DNA of 64,000 bases from Cacajao melanocephalus. Taxonomy: Eukaryota > Chordata > Mammalia > Primates > Pitheciidae. Made by a program: the position numbers and the translations under genes. The notes below the pieces were generated by a model, which saw only the letters and a program-made list of their open reading frames with translations, had not been told where the DNA came from and ran no database searches. How positions within the stretch are numbered: the stretch's first letter is position 1; each line of letters opens with the position of its first letter. The DNA lies in assembly GCA_963573385.1 (NCBI GenBank), contig CAUYLG010061893.1:17028-81027 (forward strand), given 5' to 3'. Shown here piece by piece: positions 38,857-49,110 of this stretch.

Positions 38857-39596
38857 TAGATCGTGTCTAGGTCAGGGCAAGCCAACAATGTCGGATAATG
38901 ACAAAAGAAACTATTGTCATTCTGTCTGGGTTAAGTAAGGTACACTATCCAACTAGTGAAAATAAAAGTCATGCTGCATTCTGCACTGATGTGAACACTT
39001 AGAATAATGTGTCCTGTTCAGAGCTCCACCCTCTTAGAAAAAGGCATTGATAAATTATTGAGCCCAGAGGAAGGTATATGGGGTATTCAGGAAAAGGAGA
39101 GACTAAAAACCACTTCTTACGCAGAATGGTTGAGAGCAGTGGGAATATTAATCCTGGATGAAGTAAGGCTTTGGGAGAATCTAATAGCTGTATTCAGACC
39201 TTCAAACCAAAAAATTGAGAATTGTAGCATTTTGCTGTTGGACAAGATGACCTCTAAGAGTCCTTCTCCCTGGAAGGTTCTTATTCCTATTGTGTTAAAT
39301 CTTCTCTTTAAAAGACCTTCTACTTATACATTCTACTTCTTCCTTCGGTATACTGCGTAAGCCTTGAACAAAAGCCTGTCACTATCATTTGGTAGCAAGC
39401 TAATAGCTTCCCACCTCCCATTAGCTAATTAAAACCAACAATAATAAGAAAGAAACAGGATTTTTATTCAATCCAGGCTGCCGCACATATAACTGAGCTG
39501 CTAAGTATAAAGTTTCAGGATGCTTCTCCAGATGCATGCTGAGGGGTGCTCCAGTTCCTCTGCAGCAGGGTTGCTCAAACATAAAGAAGCCATCTT
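38857..39596. other. Intronic DNA, no gene recognised
   Basis: The 117-codon frame at 39007-39360 has no known domain. 39245-39280 (gatgacctctaagagtcctt) may be part of an old DNA repeat. Confidence 0.4.
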
Positions 39597-39744
39597 ATTA
39601 GCTGGGCATGGTGGGATGCACGCCTGTAGTCCCAGCTACTCGGGAAGCTGAGATAGGAGAATTGTTTGAACCCAGGAGGCAGATCGTGCCACTGCACTGC
39701 AGCCTGGATGACAGAGTGAGACTCCGTCTTAAAAAAAAAAAAAA
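39597..39744 (+). mobile_element. 5'-truncated Alu (right arm only)
   Basis: Begins attagctgggcatggtggga, the start of the Alu middle, and ends in A14. It lacks 'ttgcagtgagcc' because of a small deletion at caggaggcagatcgtgcc. Confidence 0.9.
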
Positions 39745-40185
39745 GCTGTATCCTGATTTATACTCACACCATTGTTCAGGCAGGGCCAGGGTAACTTCTC
39801 TAGTGGACTGTTTTGTTTTCTGTTGGCTGCCTATCTACAGATATCACTGTTATCTATCAATCAATATCTATAGATATCAGTATATTCAGTGATATCTTTG
39901 TTCTGATGCTCTTGCCTTCAAGAGTGGAATCACAGCTTGGATATAATGAAATCACATTCATTCAGGCCCCTTCCATAAAGAGTTAATTTTGATAGAGATT
40001 AAACTGCTCCAAGTAGTATTTTTAGCTATTCCTGAAGAAGTTTGCTAAGGAAATAGATAGTGTAGGACAGGTGGGAAGGGGGTGTTTCACTTCTATGGGA
40101 AAAAAAATGAATAAGTTTATAAATCTTTTGAAGCTCCCATCTACTTGAAATCAGTTGGTATGATAAGTGAATATTCTCTTTTCTG
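39745..40185. other. Intronic DNA, no gene recognised
   Basis: Contains tatctacagatatc and atctatagatatcagtatat, AT-rich partial palindromes. Nothing else. Confidence 0.4.
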
Positions 40186-40199
40186 TACATCACACTCCT

Positions 40200-40320
40200 T
40201 AGTACTGGTTACTGTGTCTCAAAACAGTTCTCAGAGTTTAGTGTGTAGAAGAATCACCCAGGAAGCTGGTTAAATGCTGATCCCAAGGCTCAGCCTCCAG
40301 ACATTCTGCACTTTGTGAAA
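40200..40320 (-). mobile_element. MER5-type fragment
   Basis: caaaacagttctcagagttt, gtagaagaatcacccaggaa and ggctcagcctccagacattc fit the reverse strand of MER5A. Confidence 0.5.
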
Positions 40321-40387
40321 GGCTGCCATATGGACCCAAAAGTGAAAATATGCCCTTCTGTTCTTCTTCATTATGTTCTCACTTAAA

Positions 40388-40409
40388 TAATAATAATAAT
40401 AATAATAAC
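40388..40409. repeat. (ATA/TAA)n microsatellite
   Basis: taataataataataataata, perfect for about seven units. Confidence 0.9.
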
Positions 40410-40609
40410 TACTTGTTTAGACCAAAGTGAAATTTCACATTGTAATTCAGAAAAGAATTCAGAGATGGCCATCTGGAATTAAGGCAGAAGTCACCTGGGG
40501 AGCTTAGGGATTCTCTATGTGAGTTCTTCTCAGAATCCCAGAGAGCCCTTTGGATGGAGATTGTGGTCTTCGATACTGGGTCCTCTTCCTTTGGGTTTTG
40601 AGTGGTAAG

Positions 40610-40775
40610 ACTAGCCTAGGCTGAGGGGTAACATTCTGAGATCAGGACTTGGGATATGGAATTGAGTTATCTCAATAGTTTGGACAACCTGCTTAAGTTT
40701 GTGGAGCCTCATCTTTTTCATCTATAGAAGGGGGATAACAAATGATCTTAATGTAGTCAGGTTAATATAAGGCTC
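40610..40775 (+). mobile_element. MIR SINE fragment
   Basis: gacttgggatatggaattga, caacctgcttaagtttgtgg, agcctcatctttttcatcta, tagaagggggataacaaatg follow the MIR order. Confidence 0.6.
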
Positions 40776-41165
40776 AGGTGAGTCATTTCCTGATTAAGCA
40801 CACAGCTCCCGGGAGAAACTCTGTATACATTAATGCCTTCCTTCTCCCTCCATTTCCTCCACCAAAATTACCGAACAGCAAGAACAAGACACTTTACTGG
40901 ATGGACTTCCTGTGTTCGCCTCCCTCAACTGTAACCTCCGAGTGTACACAGACTTCCCATGAGAGGGAAATAGTTAAATTCAAAACATAGATATGGGCAA
41001 CTTTTCTGTTTCATATGAAGCCAAACCTGGAAAAATGGAAGAGTTTAGGACTGAAATTCTTTTTCTGTTAAAAATGAAAATAATTTTATTCAGTAAAATT
41101 TTGGCTAACACAATGCTAAGTGGGGCTTGCTGGTGGCAACCTATCCAGGCTACCTTCCGAGAAAG

Positions 41166-41768
41166 TGTTACAAAAGGAGTCCTGATCCAGACCCCAAGGG
41201 AGGGTTCTTGGATCTCATGCAAGAAAGAACTTGAGGCGACTTTACACCAAAAAGTGAAAGTTTATTAAGAAAGTAAAGGAATAAAAGAATAGCTACTCCG
41301 TAGGCAGATAAGCCCTGAGGGCCGCTGGTTGCCTACTTTTATGGTTATTTCTTGATCATATACTAAACAAGGGGTGGTTTATTTGAGCTTTCTGGGAAAG
41401 AAACTGGGAATTCCCAGAACTGAGGGTTTCTCTTCCTTCTAGACCATATAGTGCCATGGCACTTGTAAATGGCCATGGTACTGGTGGGAGTGTCTTTTAG
41501 CATGCTAATGAATTATAATTCGTGTATAATGAGCAGTGAGGAGGACCAGCCGTCACTTTTGTCGCCGTCTTGGTTTTGGTGGGTTTTGGCCGGCTTCCTT
41601 ATTACATGCTGTTTTACCAGCAGGGTCTTTGTGACCTGTATCTTGTGCCTATCTCATCCTGTGACTAACAATGCCTAACCTCCTGGGGACACAGCCCAGC
41701 AGGTGTCAGCCTCATTTTACCCAGACTCTATTCAAAATAAAGTCACTCTGGTTCAAACGCCTCTGACA
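41166..41768 (-). mobile_element. Solo ERV1-type LTR, reverse orientation
   Basis: 603 bp bounded by tgttac (41166) and ctgaca (41768), the reverse of TGTCAG...GTAACA. On the minus strand it carries an AATAAA signal (tttatt at 41261) and the R/U5 block gatccaagaaccctccc (reverse of gggagggttcttggatc). Flanks aaag and agag agree at three of four bases. No internal ERV sequence. Confidence 0.75.
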
Positions 41769-41869
41769 AGAGCAGTGTGACAAGCCTGGGATTGCCATAG
41801 TGATCATGCTGGTAGGAGTGAGGTGTTATTATTTGGAAACACTATTGCACCCCCTAGGGATATGCAGTG

Positions 41870-42000
41870 ATACAGTGACTGAGAAAAATGAAAGGTCTTA
41901 ACTAGTGTCGAACAGCCAGTAAACAGCAGCGCAGAGACTCAAACCTGGGTTTGCAGATGCAAAGTCCTTCACCCCTGTATCTCTACAGCACTGACATCTC
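41870..42000 (-). mobile_element. MIR SINE fragment, reverse
   Basis: gtcttaactagtgtcgaaca, gccagtaaacagcagcgcag and gactcaaacctgggtttgca fit reverse MIR. Confidence 0.6.
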
Positions 42001-42059
42001 TCCAGCCTTTAAGGCTCCCCCGCAGGACTGTTGCCTGGTTGGGTAAAGAGGAAGCTCTT

Positions 42060-42200
42060 GGTGTTCATCTCAACAAATTTTTACTGAGCACTTACAATGT
42101 GCCATGCTCCATATTAAATGCTAGAGGGTAAAGTGATGACTAAGACAACCTCAACTTTCAAGGCATTCTATAATGTGCTACAAAAGAAAGGGAGTTACTT
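42060..42200. mobile_element. L2/MIR-type ancient fragment
   Basis: caacaaatttttactgagca followed by cttacaatgtgccatgctcc and aagtgatgactaagacaacc matches the widespread 'tattgagcacctactatgtgcc' repeat block. Confidence 0.5.
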
Positions 42201-42279
42201 TAGGAAAGAGAGAAAGAATGTGAAGCAATGTGCTGGTAATTATCAGTGAGAAGGATAATCGGACTAGCAGGGGGAGAGC

Positions 42280-42480
42280 CCTGCTGTGGCACTGATTCAC
42301 TTGCTGTGCGTCTAGGCAAAGTACTTCTTCTGAGCCTCTGTTTTCTCGCCTGTGAGATAGGGTTAATAGACTGACCTAACACGGTTGTTTGATATAAGAA
42401 ATACTTTGAGAATAAATGCATTAATAAAAGCCCTCACCAGTGCCTGGCATGTGGTTGGCATTCAGGAATGGTGTTGTCTG
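42280..42480 (+). mobile_element. MIR SINE fragment
   Basis: ctgtggcactgattcacttg, gctgtgcgtctaggcaaagt, gcctctgttttctcgcctgt and ccagtgcctggcatgtggtt follow MIR order from the core to the 3' end. Confidence 0.65.
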
Positions 42481-43298
42481 TCCTGAGAGTGGTGGTTGCA
42501 GTGACTGTTTTAGGATCTGACTCTTCTTACGGGAGAAGGAAACAGTTCCACTTCCTTGTAGGTAAGCTGTTTTTATCATTCCCCTCCTGGTCCTCGGGAA
42601 GTCTTCTGACATTTGACTTTGGCAGAATTAGGACCTGAGCACGCCAAATGAAGCCTCTCTGGTGCCCATACCACTAGCCTGATTCCTGCAGATAAGCTGC
42701 AATCTGCAACAGCTTCAGGCACCGGTACGGAATGCGGTTCTGGTTGTGGTCTGAGAGCAAGTGGGGAGATCCTCTGCACTGCCAAGGCATGGGCTCTGCC
42801 CCCCACTTCTCTTTCCAACCCCAAGGTGCAGGTTATTGGAATTCAGCTGGCTTTAGGAAAACAGGACTGTTTGTAGTCTAAGACAGAGCTGAGTCTATTA
42901 AGCAAACAGCCCTTTGACTAATGGACTTGGCCTTGGAACAAGAGCAAGCCGCTTACATTCCCAGGTTGCCACAGTTCCGGGCTACAGTTCGTATCCGGAG
43001 CAGATGTACCAGTGATCATGTGGCTTTGCATTTGGATACCCTGCTGATAGGCTCAGACACATAAGACACACACAAAACTGCTGGTGAAAAAGAGGAGTTG
43101 CTATGTACCATAACTCAAGTGATTGATCCTGCTAATCCTGGACTGGGTGCTACCTGCAAGGGCCAAAACTGAGAAGCTCCATTTGAGGAAGGGAGAGACT
43201 AACAAGCATGATGAGAAAATCTGGGAGTTGGGGATGAGGAGTTAAGGCATATTTAGGTTCTATTGAGGATGGGGAACGTAAAGGAGATATGAAATTTT
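42481..43298. other. Intronic DNA, no gene recognised
   Basis: Single-copy, several CpGs near 42720-42790. Nothing named. Confidence 0.4.
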
Positions 43299-43617
43299 TA
43301 TATATATATATCTTTTATTTATTTATTTATTTATTTTGAGACAGAGTCTCACTGTGTCACCCAGGCTGAAATGCAGTTGCATGATCTCGGCTCACTGCAA
43401 CCTCCGCCTCCCGGGTTCAAGCTATACTCCTGCCTCAGCCTCCCAAGGAGCTAGGATTACAGGCATGTGCCACCATGCCCGGCTAATTTTTTGTATTTTT
43501 AATAGCGATGGATTTCACCGTGTTAGCCAGGATGGTCTTGATCTCCTGACCTCGTGATCGCCCCACCTCAGCCTCCCAAAGTGCTGGGATTACAGGCATG
43601 AACCATCATACTCGGCC
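43299..43617 (-). mobile_element. AluY-like element with TA and TTTA repeat tail
   Basis: ttttgagacagagtctcact through ttacaggcatgaaccatcat. The middle reads caccgtgttagccaggatgg, the reverse of the AluY signature 'catcctggctaacacggtg'. The tail has grown into (TA)n and (TTTA)n repeats. atgaaattttta (left) and atgaattttaa (right) look like a decayed target duplication. Confidence 0.93.
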
Positions 43618-43855
43618 ATGAATTTTAAAAGAACAAGAATTTTAAAGAGAGCTGAAAGAATGTTAAAGGAGCACAGGAATTTCCAATAAGAATTTTAATT
43701 CTCATTAAAATTATTATTTAGTGTGCAAAATAAACCCCCTGTTTCACCTCCCTTGTGGATCCTTAAGTAAAATTCATCTTGCTTACATCTATATTATGTG
43801 TTCTGTTGACTCAGGAGAGTACCCAACAGTGTTCTGAGCCTTGATTTAAGGCTGA

Positions 43856-44020
43856 GAGGTTCTCAAAATATGGTCCCTGTAGCAACAACATGAGTACCAC
43901 CCAGGAGCTTGTTGGAATTGTAGTCTCAGGTCCTACCCCAGACCTGAAACAGAAACTCTGGGGATGAGGCCCAGCCCTCTGGGTAATTGTAACACAGTTG
44001 AAGTCTGAGAACCACTGAGG
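43856..44020 (+). mobile_element. MER5A (hAT-Charlie), near complete
   Basis: Left end gaggttctcaaaatatggtc and right end gtctgagaaccactgag carry the MER5A inverted ends (CAGTGGTTCTCAA). Between them are ccccagacctgaaacagaaa and ctctggggatgaggcccagc. Confidence 0.8.
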
Positions 44021-44109
44021 CAGGGTGACATCCTAGAAGCAGCACCCAGGGACAGCCAACACCTGAGATTTGCTACTCACTCACAAGCAAGCTAGGACAC
44101 TTGTGATCA

Positions 44110-44240
44110 ACCTAGCTGACATTAGAATCACCAGGGGAGCTTTTAAGAGTCCAGATGTCCCAGCCCAGATCAATTAAATGGAATCTTTTTGGGTGGGACC
44201 AGGCAGCTCTACTGGTGATCTCATGTGCAACCCAAAGTGG
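44110..44240. mobile_element. MER5/Charlie-type fragment
   Basis: gctgacattagaatcaccag, gggagcttttaagagtccag and gggtgggaccaggcagctc are typical of hAT-Charlie non-autonomous repeats. Confidence 0.55.
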
Positions 44241-45033
44241 GGGATTATAAGTCCGTATGGGAGCTTGGGTCTTTATCTGGTATCAGGAAAAACAGAGGCT
44301 CCAGATAAGGTTAGAAATTGCAACACTGAATTCAGGGGATGGGTCTCCAGGAGGCTTTAAATGATTGTTGGTGGACTGTGGAGCCAGTCTGCCAGCAACA
44401 TTTATGTAGAAACAATGTCAAAAAAAAAAGCGTTTTTTCTACCTGGAGAAATCTCAAATTTTTGTTAAAAATAATAATTTTGTGTTTTGAATTATGAAAG
44501 CCTGTTTCCATTCCTTAAAAAGTATAAACTACATTAAAGAGAAAAAAATCAAACATTATTCAAACACACCTCTCATTATCACTTGGCTGCGTTTCCTTCC
44601 ACTTTGTTTGCATAGGTTAATATAGCTGAAATAATATACATCCTGTTTTTTTCATTGAGTTTTGTTGGGGGATTAAGCTACAGTCCTTATAACCATCATT
44701 ATAAGGACTGCTGGATTTTGGTTTATGTTTTCTTCGTAATATATCAGAATGTTTTGGAAGCCAACTTCTTTCACAGAGTGGAAAAGGGCCTCTTGATGGA
44801 GATGGGGAGGATCGACACAGTTGTCAGGAGTGGTCTTGAGTCCTGCTAGGGGACAACCAACCTGAGAAAACACTCCTGCCTTAAGTCATGCTGTAGCTCT
44901 CAGCACCTGGGCTAATTCAGTTCTGCAATTCCAACCACGTAAATGACTTCCGTGTAAGTTCTGTCCTTCCCCATGCCCAAGGCCCAAAGCCAGATAGAAA
45001 GGAAACTTTAAAATTCTTAATTATAGAAAACTT
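44241..45033. other. Intronic DNA with one perfect 11-bp hairpin
   Basis: cagtccttata (44681-44691) and tataaggactg (44700-44710) pair perfectly around an 8-base loop. The rest is AT-rich with no gene. A stem of this size can occur by chance in 64 kb. Confidence 0.5.
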
Positions 45034-45355
<322 letters not shown>

Positions 45356-45458
45356 GCCATAATGAGCAGAGAAACTGGCAATGAGTGTTGACTGCAAAAA
45401 AATCATGGAAGATAAAAATGAGGTGGAACTAAAGTACTGAATTATAATAAGTAGATAC

Positions 45459-45520
45459 AAGTGGGGATTTCTTTTTTTTTTTTCTAACCACTAGACCACC
45501 AGGGAATAAGTGGGGATTTC
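45459..45520 (-). mobile_element. Retroposed 5' fragment of tRNA-Glu with poly(A) and 13-bp target duplication
   Basis: On the minus strand, bases 45505 down to 45484 equal nucleotides 1-22 of tRNA-Glu(CTC), without mismatch. They begin TCCCTGGTGG and end TCTAGTGGTTAG, stopping in the D arm. Twelve A residues follow (T-run at 45472-45483). The duplication aagtggggatttc flanks the unit at 45459-45471 and 45508-45520, perfect over 13 bp. So a tRNA 5' fragment plus an A tail was inserted by the L1 machinery. The Pol III A box is present but not the B box, so it should not be transcribed as a tRNA. Confidence 0.88.
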
Positions 45521-45655
45521 AAAGGGAAGTTAGATACTCTTATTGGAGAGAAAGCAAGAAGTGATGATTTACTTTAGACTTTTAAGAAAACTATAAGGCT
45601 AAATTTGCATGCTAAAATTTTAAAGATAACTGCTTGTTAAATATACAGTTGACCC

Positions 45656-46060
45656 TTGAACAATGCAGAGTTAGGGTAACAGTCAAATTTTGCATATAAC
45701 TTTTGACTCTTCACAGCTTAACCTACTAATAGCCTACTGTTGACCTAGAAGCCTTAGTGATAACATAATCAATTCACACATATTTTGTATATTGTATGTA
45801 TGATATACTGTATTCTTACCATAAAGTAAGCTAGAGAAATAAAAAAGTTATTAAGAAAACCATAAGGAAGAGAAAACATGTTTACTATTCAGTAAGTGGA
45901 AATAGATCATCATAAAGGCCTTCATTCTTGTCATCTTCATGTTGAGTAGGCTGAGGAAGAGGAGGAGGGGTTGGTCTATCTCAAGGTAGCAGAAATGAAA
46001 GGAAATTTACATATAAGTGGACCCTCAGAGTTCAAGCCCATGTTGTTCAAGGGTCAACTG
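45656..46060. mobile_element. Tigger2-like non-autonomous DNA transposon, complete ends
   Basis: Left end cagttgacccttgaacaatg and right end tgttgttcaagggtcaactg are inverted repeats with 19 of 20 positions matching. A TA precedes the left end (TG at the right end, a likely mutation), as for the Tc1/mariner Tigger group. The 405-bp interior has gcctactgttgacctagaag and tactgtattcttaccataaa but no transposase frame. Confidence 0.88.
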
Positions 46061-46690
46061 TGTGCATGTGAAATGTGCAGAGGAAATCAATCAGAGTGTG
46101 GGACAAGAGAAACAAAAAGAGGCAAACACAAAGCATGAGACATAGACGACACAAAAAATTGCAATAAATGACAACATACAAGCAGATTATATTTGTCTAT
46201 TAGACACAGAGACCAAAATTAGATCTTAAAAATTCAGTTATGTACTACTATAAAAATCAGTTATGTGTTATCTCCTATACACACCCCAAGTAAAGTGCTT
46301 GGATTGTGTATAGGATATTGTCAGTGGGGAGTTCCTCAGGGCTGGCAATCTCTGTTTGCAAAAGAGAATGAATTTCAACTGCAGAGGGAAATGACCAAGA
46401 AGCACCCGTATCTGGACCAGGTGCCTGCTCAAGCTCTGGTTCCCCCACCTGGCTGGCTTCACAGTGGGAAATGGCAGTCTCCCTTTGGGCCAGGCAGTCT
46501 CCCACCAGCAAGTCTATGGCCCAGTGCACACATGGCGGATGGGGGCTGTGATCCCTACCAAAATCTCTTCCATGATCCCCTGGTCCAAGGAGACTGTTCA
46601 CAAGTCAGAATTTTGGAGAATCTTTTTCTCTCCAACTGTAATATTTTTCAGAAACATAAGCCATTAGTTCTGCTTCTAGCAGTATAGTAC
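46061..46690. other. Unassigned intronic DNA with a 140-codon open frame
   Basis: The frame at 46265-46687 (+) is open for 140 codons with a Met start, and overlaps a 108-codon frame on the minus strand. No domain, signal peptide or splice context was recognised. It sits just upstream of L1-type sequence, so it may be part of an old L1. I do not treat it as a gene. Confidence 0.4.
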
Positions 46691-46699
46691 AGTTGATAT

Positions 46700-47135
46700 C
46701 CTGAAAAACCTACCAACTGTGAAAGATATTGGATAAATATTTTTTAAACCTTTTAAATAAAGAAGCCAAAAGTAAATAAAACAAAAACTATGCAAATAAA
46801 TAAATAAGCCAAAACTGCCATGGACGCAAGGATCTAGAGCAAGAGGTGAGCCCTCGACCCAGCATTTAGCACTGGGGACGTGTGCCCACCCTGGTGCCCA
46901 TGAGCCTCCATCCTGACAGCCCTGTGGGGTTCAGAGCAAGGAGACCAAGCAGGAGGTCTGCATGGCGAGGAAGGACTTCAACAGGTCACGATTGCCAGAT
47001 CATAAAGGAGAAGATTGAGCGATTCACCTGCATTAAAGTCAAGAACACCTCTTCATAAAAAGGTGCCATAAATTGGGAGGAAATATTAGCAATACAAATT
47101 GCCAAAAAGGATTACTATCCAAACATCATTCACCA
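46700..47135 (+). mobile_element. Worn L1-type fragment
   Basis: 46735-46800 is A-rich, and 47030-47120 (gcattaaagtcaagaacacc, cataaattgggaggaaatat, ccaaaaaggattactatcc) resembles the L1 ORF2 end 'cagactgggagaaaatatttgca...'. The middle 46810-46990 is unlike the L1 blocks I know. Confidence 0.45.
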
Positions 47136-47457
47136 CACTCTATCCGAGACTAACCCTTCAGGTGTGCACAAGGAGCCTTCCACTTGGTCCTAGTCAAGGA
47201 CCTCACGCCAGCAGTTGTTCCCACCTTCTGCTGGCTTATGCTCATCCACCCATTATAATATGATAGCTCTAAGAATTTAGAAAGTACAACTGGCCAGGTA
47301 CCACCTTCTTTTTCTCTCTGAATCCAGCAAAACTCACCAGAAGAGTAGTCTGACTCTGTCTCCCTTTCTCCCTTAAACTCACACCACTACAGATGAGCTC
47401 TTATCAGAGTCACATGTTGCCAAATCCAGTGGCCATTCTCAGTTGTCATCTTACTTT
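47136..47457. other. Intronic DNA, no gene recognised
   Basis: Pyrimidine-rich on the + strand. Possibly the worn start of the L2 that follows the Alu. Confidence 0.35.
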
Positions 47458-47764
47458 TAATTTTTTTTTATTTTTTCATCTTGTTGACCGAGGGTCTTGC
47501 TCCGTTACCCATGCTGGAGTGGAGTGGCACAATTTTGGCTCACTGCAGCCTCAAACTCGGGGGCTCAAGTGATCCTCTGACATCAGCTTCCTGAGTAGCG
47601 AGGACAGCAGGCACACACCATCATGCCCAATACTTTCTAAATTTTTGTAGAGATGGGTCTTGCTGTGTTGCACAGGTTGGCTTCAATCTCCTGGGCTCAA
47701 GCGATCCTCCCACCTCAGCCTCCTGAGTAGCCAGGACTACAGACATGCTCCACCACACCCGGCC
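47458..47764 (-). mobile_element. AluJ-like element
   Basis: ttttcatcttgttgaccgag, tggctcactgcagcctcaaa and cctgggctcaagcgatcctc, ending ccaccacacccggcc. Typical of AluJ and rather diverged. Confidence 0.9.
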
Positions 47765-47774
47765 CGTATTCCTT

Positions 47775-49110
47775 TTACTTAACCTAATACTTGATCCCTC
47801 CTTCCTTTCAGGAACACATTCTTTACCTGGGACACTGAATTTTCTGTGTCATCTCCCTTCCTCTCTGGCTGTTCCTTCTCAGGTTGCTTTACTGGCTCCT
47901 CCGGCCTCCCTGACCTCTGAACAGTCCAGGACCCCGCACTCAGTCCCTGGTCCTCTCCTCTGCAGTGTCTACATTCACTTGCTAGGTGAGCCCCTCCTGC
48001 CTCGTGCCTCCCTGATGATGACCCCTAAATGCATGGCCTCAGCCTGCACCTCTTTCGTGAATTCCAAGACCTATAACCAACTGCTTGTTCAACACCTGCC
48101 CTCAAATAGCAAATAAACATCTCAAATATAACGTGTGAAAAATCAAACCCCTTATGTTCTGTTCCTCTCACAGTCCTCCCCACCTCAAAATACGACAGCT
48201 CCATCCTTGCAGCTGCACAGGTCAAATATCTCAGCATTATTTTTTCTTTTCTTCTTTTTTAATAGAAATGGGGTCTTGCTATGTTACACAGGCTGGCCTC
48301 AACTGAACTCAAAACAGTCCTCCCGCCTCAGCCTCCCTGCGTACTAGGATTATAGGTGTGAGCCACTGCACCACCGTCAGCATTATTTCCGATGCCCGTC
48401 TTTCCCTCATGCCCCAGCCAATCCAGCAGGCACTCCTGTTGACTGTAATTCCAGAACATATGTAGAAACTGACCACTTCTCACCAGTCCCACCATGTCCA
48501 CCCGAGACTAAGACTTCGTTCTCTCTCCCTTGTATCACACGATTAGCCTCTCAAGCGTTCTCCATTCTTTCCTGACCTCCCTGCAGTCTGCTGTCAACAC
48601 AGAAGAGTCCTTGAGACAGAAGCCTCCTCTCACTCCCCTACTCAAACCCCTGTGGTGCCCCACCACATCACTCAAAATAAAAGCCGGTGTCTAGTACCCT
48701 GCGTGATGGAGGCCCTGACCCTTCTCCTCCTTTCTCTGCTGGGTCTCTCTCCCACGCTCTACCCACACTCCAGCCTTTCCTCAGGTCCCCTGCCCTTTGT
48801 GTTCACTCTTCCTTGATGGCTCTTATACATGAGCCTCACCCTCTTACTCTGTTCAGGTCTTTGCTCAAATGTCACCCCTTTAGGCTTTTCCTGACCCTAC
48901 AGCTTCCTCTCCCCCGCTCCCGCCCAGCTCTGTTTTCCTCTGCAATGCATAGGAGCATTGACACACTCTATATTTATTCTATATGTGTTTTTTTGCTCTC
49001 TGTACTGGGATACATGAGGAGAGGGACTTTGTTTTGTTTGCTGCCATATCCCAGAACCTAGAGTAGTGCCTGGTGTAGAATAAACACTCCGTTTCTCAAA
49101 CAACTTATAT
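47775..49110 (+). mobile_element. L2 LINE fragment, 1.3 kb, split by an Alu monomer
   Basis: Pyrimidine-rich L2 3' half: ggtcctctcctctgcagtgt, gcctgcacctctttcgtgaa, ctccattctttcctgacctc, ggtctttgctcaaatgtcac and agtgcctggtgtagaataaa. The order and the ending ('catcttgtttgc...agtgcctggcacatag') identify L2. The open frames on it (47745-48116, 48687-49061) come from this composition. Confidence 0.75.
48231..48388 (-). mobile_element. Second free left Alu monomer (FLAM-like) with intact target duplication
   Basis: T-rich end, then aatggggtcttgctatgtta, and ggtgtgagccactgcaccac at the 5' end. Only one monomer. The perfect 12-bp duplication tcagcattattt lies at 48231-48242 and 48377-48388 and touches the monomer on both sides, so it inserted as a monomer. 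It interrupts L2. Confidence 0.85.

Noticed and set aside
41469..41678. 69-codon frame with hydrophobic stretches
   Set aside because: Antisense to an ERV LTR; the hydrophobic look comes from the LTR composition.
42263..42281. CTCF-like word (agcagggggagagc); similar words at 58490 and 60904
   Set aside because: Partial matches only; not enough to call a binding site.
46265..46687. 140-codon open frame with Met start
   Set aside because: No domain, no splice or promoter context, overlaps an open frame on the opposite strand, and borders L1-type sequence.
48687..49061. 124-codon frame, Pro/Ser/Leu-rich
   Set aside because: Lies wholly in an L2 fragment whose pyrimidine-rich composition is poor in stops.
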